Positions 58,550-64,000 of a stretch of DNA of 64,000 bases are shown here, piece by piece (the first letter of the stretch is position 1; every line of letters starts with the position of its first letter). Source of the stretch: Rhytidiadelphus loreus (lineage: Eukaryota; Streptophyta; Bryopsida; Hypnales; Hylocomiaceae); the NCBI GenBank assembly GCA_947034895.1, contig OX344763.1, positions 65,925,093 through 65,989,092 of the forward strand, written 5' to 3'. The notes under the pieces are model-generated. The model was given only the letters and a program-made list of their open reading frames with translations, did not search any database and had not been told where the DNA came from. The position numbers and the translations under genes were made by a program.

Positions 58550-59090
58550 AAAGCATGTTGATAGCCTATTTTGGGTATTCCCAATTTCTACATATTTTTT
58601 TCCATACCCACGTGTATGTTTTCCATGGCTCATGGATTTTGAGTTCACCCAAATATTAAAACTGTCACACCGATTTTTTGTTAGTATTTGAATGAAGAAA
58701 AAATGGGTGTCATTGAAATGCAACCATGGATTTTAAAAGCATGTTTTGGGTATTCCCAAATTCTACATATTTTTTTCTTTACCCACGTGTATGTTTTCCA
58801 TGACTCATGGATTTTGAGTTCACCCAAATGTTAAAACTGTCACACCGATTTTTTGTTAGTATTTGAATGAAGAAAAAATGGGTGTCATTGAAATGCAACC
58901 ATGGATTTTGAAAGCATGTTTTGGGTATTCCCAAATTCTACATATTTTTTCCTTACCCACGTGTACGTTCTCCATGACTCATGGATTTTGAGTTCACCCA
59001 AATGTTAAAACTGTCACACCGATTTTTTGTTAGTATTTGAATGAAGAAAAAATGGGTGTCATTGAAATGCAACCATGGATTTTGCACACG
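58550..59090. repeat. three tandem copies of a 175-bp unit
   Basis: TTGGGTATTCCCAA begins at 58571, 58746 and 58921, an exact 175-bp period. The units are about 97% identical (TTACCCACGTGTATGTTTTC and AAAATGGGTGTCATTGAAAT in each). It is distinct from the 184-bp satellite at 36-40 kb. Confidence 0.93.
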
Positions 59091-60800
59091 GAATGGATTT
59101 AGGGTCATTACAATTGAAATTCTTTTTTTTTTTTTTAAAAACACATATTTATAAGAATTTTTTTCACACTATTTAATATGATTGTCTATCATTCATTGTG
59201 TCTCTCAAAGATAGTCATTATTAGTCTGATGTTTAATTGGTATCAAGTTGCACTTTTATTGTTCTATGACATTGCAATGTATAAATCATGATTGACCTTT
59301 TCTTTAATTAGGTAGCATTGAATCATAGTCATAGTCACTTCAAGTGACTATAATTGATAGTATGTTTTAATTAATTATTTCATCTTTCATTAATAATCAA
59401 AGTTGGCAGGGAGGTTCTAACACTTAAAAATGCTTGAATGTGAATTATCCTATATATCCACTTACGTGAGTCTTCTGTATGAAAATAAGAATTTTTTGTA
59501 CAAGTATGTAAAGTAAATTATTGATGTTGTATTCACTTAAAGTTTGAAGTTAAAAATTTTTATATCTTAAAAGAAGGCTTCAATTTATGAATTTATGTGG
59601 TCTACATTTCAGAATTTACCTCAACTGTTACATTTTTCTTCTATAATATATTGGAAAGGAGGTTTATGTATGAATGATGAGAATAAACAAAATTGTTGTT
59701 AATTTTCAATGATCATTGAATACACTTTGAATGCGTAGGCAGAATAACATATGTAGCCATCGAAGTTTCAAACACTTTGAATTAAAACTTTGAGAAATTT
59801 AATCGTAAAAGAACTTAACCCCAAGCCCTAAACCCTACACCCTAACGCCGTAAACCCGAAATCCTAGACCCTAGACCCTAAACCCTAAACCCAAACCCAA
59901 ACCCTATATCCTATTTAACTGTGGAAGGTATTACAAGTGGATCTCATTCAGTCCTTTCTCCACATTCTTTGGTGAAAACCCTAAATTAGACGAATGAATG
60001 TAGTGTCTGCAATCCTAAAAAAGATCGTTTTTAATTCAGAATCTGTCTTCAACGTTCAATTCCAGGTTTCATCCAGATTTTTGGTAAAGCCCAATAAATT
60101 TTGCTCCCAAAAAAACCCAATTTGACTTGTGTATGGCCTCTTTCCAGCTCAGGTCACCAAAATCACTCGAATTATTGTGGAGTCCCGCATTTTGAGTGGA
60201 AAATAGTGCACAATCTGCGACTTTTTCTTTTTCTTTTTCTATGAATTAATGACTGTCAGATTCATTGACAGGTCCTCTCAATTTGAAATTTGCCGCCTCA
60301 TTTGTTCCCCGCCTAGTTTTCTTCAGTTTGTTTCCCTACTGCTGCAAGTGTCCCCATTCCGCTGCTCTCATCCGAGGTCCGCAATGTTGAGAATATTTCG
60401 TGCAAAGTTGAGAATATTTCGTGCAAAGTTGTATCATGCCGCTCCTTCTTCGAATCTATAGTTCTTTATTTTGGTAGGAAGTTTTGCATTCAATACGAGG
60501 TCTGTGCTTATGATTTTGCGAAGAGCCAAGGAGTTTGTAAAGCTGCAGACGATTTCATATCGCAAGACTGTTTATGAGTGTCGCTTCTGTTTTCCCTCTC
60601 CATTTAGTATTCCTTGATTTCGTTATGTTAAACTAGTCAGATTACTGACCACATATTACAAGTTCATGTAGGCGATGTGTCGGTTTAGGGTCCCATTTCC
60701 ATTGTGATTTGAAATTCCATTTCTAATAATCCGAATTCAAGCCTCCGAAAATTAAGGCGTGAAAATAAGACTTCATTATAAGAACCTGCGTGGAGTTGGC
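59090..60800. other. AT-rich spacer and 5' region of the GHTH.DID gene
   Basis: A degenerate telomere-type tract lies at 59816-59911 (CCCTAAACCC, CCCTAGACCC, CCCAAACCC variants). A telo-box AAACCCTAA sits at 59976. A short duplication AGAATATTTCGTGCAAAGTTG occurs at 60391-60430. No coding exon is recognisable before 62160. Confidence 0.5.
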
Positions 60801-60804
60801 TACT

Positions 60805-62156
60805 TTATCTTCGAGTCAAAGATAAAGAGGTACCGCAAGTAGGCGTACAGTTATCTTTGTGTCGAAGATAAGTATAAATTTGAAATGATATTGTTTGAGT
60901 ATTGTCATAAGCACTAATTGCTTCCATTCCATTTTATAATCTAAATTACCTTCGACTCGAAGATAAAGTAGCTCAATCTATGTTTCAATCCTGAATTTAA
61001 TAGTATCAGAATACTTCAGTTACATGACCGTTTACCCCTATTTTTTTATTGTAGCAGCACATGTGAGAATGTCATTTTTTAATATTTGTTTGCAGTCAGA
61101 ATTGTGGACTTAGCAATAGCTGATTTCCTTAGGGAGACACCATTTTATCCTCGAGTCGAGGGTAATTAGGAAATTTAAACTACAATGATACTGATATATA
61201 TTGTTGGGTGATAATTAGTGTATCTAATTCCACTTTCTATATTTTGTATCCGTTTGTCACTAAATTACCACTCGTAAAAATGATGGAATGACCAAACTGT
61301 CGTATACTAGTAATAATGTTGTCATTAACCTTTCCAATCAAAATTAGTGTTATAGTTATCAGTATTTGTCAATTTCAGTGTAAACAATCCATCCAATTAT
61401 CTTTGAGTCGAGGGTAAGCTCTTGAGATGTTATCTTACAGGTTCCTTGACTTGCCTTCGAGTCAAAGGAATAATTTTGATCGACTACTCCTCGATGGCTT
61501 TGAGTTCAATATTTCAATGTACCTGTATTGTGTAATTTTGGTATTAGTTTGCCTACTGGGATGGTTTTAATCTCAGGTAATGTAGACGACAGCAAGAAGT
61601 TTGAATGCCGAGGGCGTAAAAGTTTCAGAATGACCAAATTTTACTATACAACTAATATTGTTGTCACTATCCTTGCTAATCACAATTAGTGTTATTCTGA
61701 TCAGTTCCTGTAGCCAACTTTATTTATCATTTTCAATGTAGACACTCCAAAATAGTTATCTTCGAGTTGAAGGTAAGGTCTTCAGATGTCAACTTACTAG
61801 TTTTCTGACTTACCTTCGAGTCGAAGGTAAAATCTAGATCGACTATTCATAGATGGCTTTCAGTTCACTATTTCAATGTACCTAGAGTTGATTTTTTGTA
61901 TTAGTAAGCCTGTTGGAATGGTTTTAGTCTCCGGGGTAATGTGGACGAAAGCAGGATGTTCGACTGTCAGGGTTTATCCGATGCAGGATTCCGTTTTTAT
62001 ATTCTCATGTTGTAGGCAGGACATTATCTATGCATCAATGATAATTTTGCTTGTCAGTCTCTGATTTGCGCTTGAGATCCTTCGTGAGATGCTCGTGTTC
62101 TACTTATGAATGCCGTCCGTTCTGCTAATCCAAATTTTCCTTCGAGTCGAGGATAA
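60805..62156. repeat. palindrome family, cluster 4 (9 copies)
   Basis: Copies at 60805, 60851, 60946, 61145, 61397, 61451, 61756, 61810 and 62136. Many have the TTACCTTCGA half-site instead of TTATCTTCGA, a local variant. Pairs 61397/61451 and 61756/61810 are each 54 bases apart inside a repeated segment (ATGT.A.CTTAC.G.TT..TGACTTNCC type), so duplication of a paired unit is visible. Confidence 0.9.
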
Positions 62157-62209
62157 GTTGGATGACTTCATTTATCATTTAGCTCTCGCTTCTGACATGG
62201 ATAACTTCT

Positions 62210-64000
62210 TTGTATAGTAGAATGGACATCCATGGTCTACATGACTTTACCGTTCCGGTACATGTTCTTCCTGAGGGTGTCGCACCTTGCAACGGTATTC
62301 CTCGTCCGTCATGGATCTCGAAGTGCGTCACCTTGAGGAATGATGCTGGTGATGACGTCGCTAATGGGATTTGTCGAAGCGTTGACGCGGACCTCGTTAT
62401 TGACATGGATGGTCAACCTCTTGGTGATGACCATGTGGCAATTCAGATTGCGGAGTCCTTATGCGAGGATGAAATACCGTCAGGGTGGATGTGGTCCATG
62501 CACTCCTAGCACATTAAAAGAGTGTTCTTGAATGGTGTTAGTCTATACAACGACAATCAAACTAGCATTTATAACAATGCTGTCAATGCTTTGAACCGCC
62601 ATGGTCGTGTGGGAATTCGATCGTATGAAAGTTCTCGTGTGAGGATGGAGGTAGACGTTCCTCCCAAAAAAGAATTGCTTCTCACAACACAGGCGATCAC
62701 TAAGATGTCTACAAAGCCATGTTGCCCCAAGAATTGCTTGCAGCCATTTCCACGTCGAGAAATTCAGGCCATACATTCTCAACTGCATGTAATCGATGGT
62801 GTGTATAATCGCAACAAGTGCCTTCTTGAAGTTCATCGACAAATGCACAAGGACCAGGATGGGAAGGATTGGATTACCTTGAAGAACTTTGAAGTGTGTC
62901 CCACTGCTTGGTGGACAATACACGGGATTTCAAAAGCTACATTCTGCCGGTACAAAGAGAAGGCCAAATCTGGGATGCAAGTGAAAGCGCATGGGAATTT
63001 CGGGTTGAAAAAACCGTACAAGCTACTGCCACACTTCGAATGTTGATCGTAGGTGAAGCTGAAGCAATGCCGCACAAGACAAGAACTTTGGCATCTGGGG
63101 AAAGAGTCCCTGCTATGGTATTGCCGTCAGCCTTCCGTTGGAGTGATCAATTACCAAAAATCAATGAGGCAAATGCTGCGTTTAATTTGTCACCGATTTC
63201 TCCTAGTAGATTGAGTAACATCCGTCATGCGTCTTTCCCTGAGTTTGCTCCAAAGGCACAAGGAGATACTTTTTCGAGGTGTGGTATGTGCGATACATAC
63301 AAGCAGTTGAAGACCGCTTGTACTCCTCTCTCTACTGCGCAAGACAAATGGGATAGAATTTTGACCACACACCTTTCAGGGCAGAAGGCACATAGGGAAC
63401 TCTACTACGGAAATAGAGAGTATTCCGTGATGTATCTTGAGAGGATGCTTTGCATCATCCATGATAAAATGGATCACTCGAAGACTGCTTCTCCTCACCT
63501 CTCACAAGACTAAAGTGACAGATTCTTTCATGAAAATGCCCATTGTTGTGACCGGCATGATTGCTCATGGTCATGGTGACATTCGTTATGCACACTATGG
63601 GTTAGATATTTTCCCAATGGACTCCAATCACACCATTGGCTCCATTTCCAGATTGTTGCATGATCTTGAGGGATTGCCCAAAAATTCATCACGGATCTTA
63701 TTTTCCGAGGACAATGACCAATCCATGCTAACCAAGGCTGTGCTAGCTAGCTGGGGAATTTGCTTAGACTCCCTCATTCCTCCACAAGAACCTATCCCCG
63801 CTCAGCCCCTCTTGCCTATATTGACTTTGCAATTGGACAATGCATCAGGAGACAATAAGAACCGATAGGTTCTTGCTTTCTGCTCTCTATTTGTATTCAA
63901 AGGTATTTTCCGTGAGATATACATCAACTTCCTTATAGTTGGACACACACATGAAGACATTGATGTTTTGTTTGGTCGATGGAGCACCATGTTGAAGACC
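62210..64000 (+). pseudogene. GHTH.DID transposase-like gene (DUF7869-like), 5' part, truncated by the window
   Basis: Frames 62210-62509 and 62522-63046 are one frame split by TAG 62507. A shift near 63010 leads to SGERVPAMVLPSAFRWSDQL and FSRCGMCDTYKQLKTACTPL. A second shift near 63495 leads to MIAHGHGDIRYAHYGLDIFP, LPILTLQLDNASGDNKNR, a TAG at 63866 and, in the same frame, VFKGIFREIYINFLIVGHTH, EDIDVLFGRWSTMLK to the edge. LDN.S.DNKN and GHTHEDID are acidic/His motifs suited to an RNase-H-like (DDE) core. I associate the pattern with proteins annotated DUF7869, from memory. Two shifts and two stops make it inactive. Confidence 0.6.

Noticed and set aside
29376..62156. Reading the palindromes as a CRISPR array
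   Set aside because: Copies are palindromic, far apart and irregularly spaced, in eukaryotic DNA with introns; there are no cas-like genes.
1..64000. tRNA, rRNA or organellar DNA
   Set aside because: I saw no cloverleaf with A/B boxes, no rRNA-like block and no plastid or mitochondrial gene. A covariance-model search could still find a decayed tRNA.

Overview
This is eukaryotic nuclear DNA, almost certainly from a plant. It holds TTTAGGG/CCCTAAA telomere-type tracts, a CACTA element and a CACTA-type MITE with 3-bp target duplications, hAT-like elements with 8-bp duplications, GT/AG introns with plant-style donors, and AT-rich sequence between genes. The recognisable gene families (a DG..QFK/GHGKG transposase-like gene, a GHTH.DID transposase-like gene, and NGQHS + FCP1-like HAD genes) recall repeat genes of non-seed land plants or streptophyte algae. 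That narrower placement is recall, not proof. I see no ordinary single-copy host gene. Everything recognisable is repeat-derived and most of it carries in-frame stops or frameshifts.

Region 1 (341-24907) reads as one large DNA transposon. An exact 26-bp inverted repeat lies at its two ends (341-366 and 24882-24907). A coiled-coil/RING-like gene (about 729-8782, +) and a transposase-like gene (20115-24326, -) both start next to the ends and run inward. It has been hit by a CACTA element (1773-5623, duplication GCA), a CACTA-type MITE (8205-8425, duplication ATT) and a 6.5-kb hAT-like element (12894-19350, duplication GTAACCAT).

Region 2 (about 26.7-35.9 kb) and region 4 (43.6-58.1 kb) hold two paralogous minus-strand genes. 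In order these encode an N-terminal YDYS domain, an NGQHS (ParB/DGQHR-like) domain, a helical block, a coiled coil, an FCP1-like HAD domain with DLN in place of DxD, and a tail ending in HSRREDI. Both copies are broken. Copy 2 was split by a young 3.8-kb element (50967-54760) carrying the longest intact reading frame here (584 codons), and by a second insertion of about 1.75 kb.

Region 3 (36.2-43 kb) is a 184-bp satellite, cut by a long-TIR foldback element (36896-38486, duplication GATGAAGA) and by an element starting at 40431. The second element carries a gene resembling a beta-class (N4/N6) DNA methyltransferase. A decayed copy of that gene sits in the hAT-like element of region 1.

Region 5 (about 59.8-64 kb) carries the broken start of a GHTH.DID transposase-like gene. 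An odd 21-bp palindrome with half-site TTATCYTCGA occurs about 28 times from 29 to 62 kb, only in and around the NGQHS-HAD genes and this transposase-like gene.
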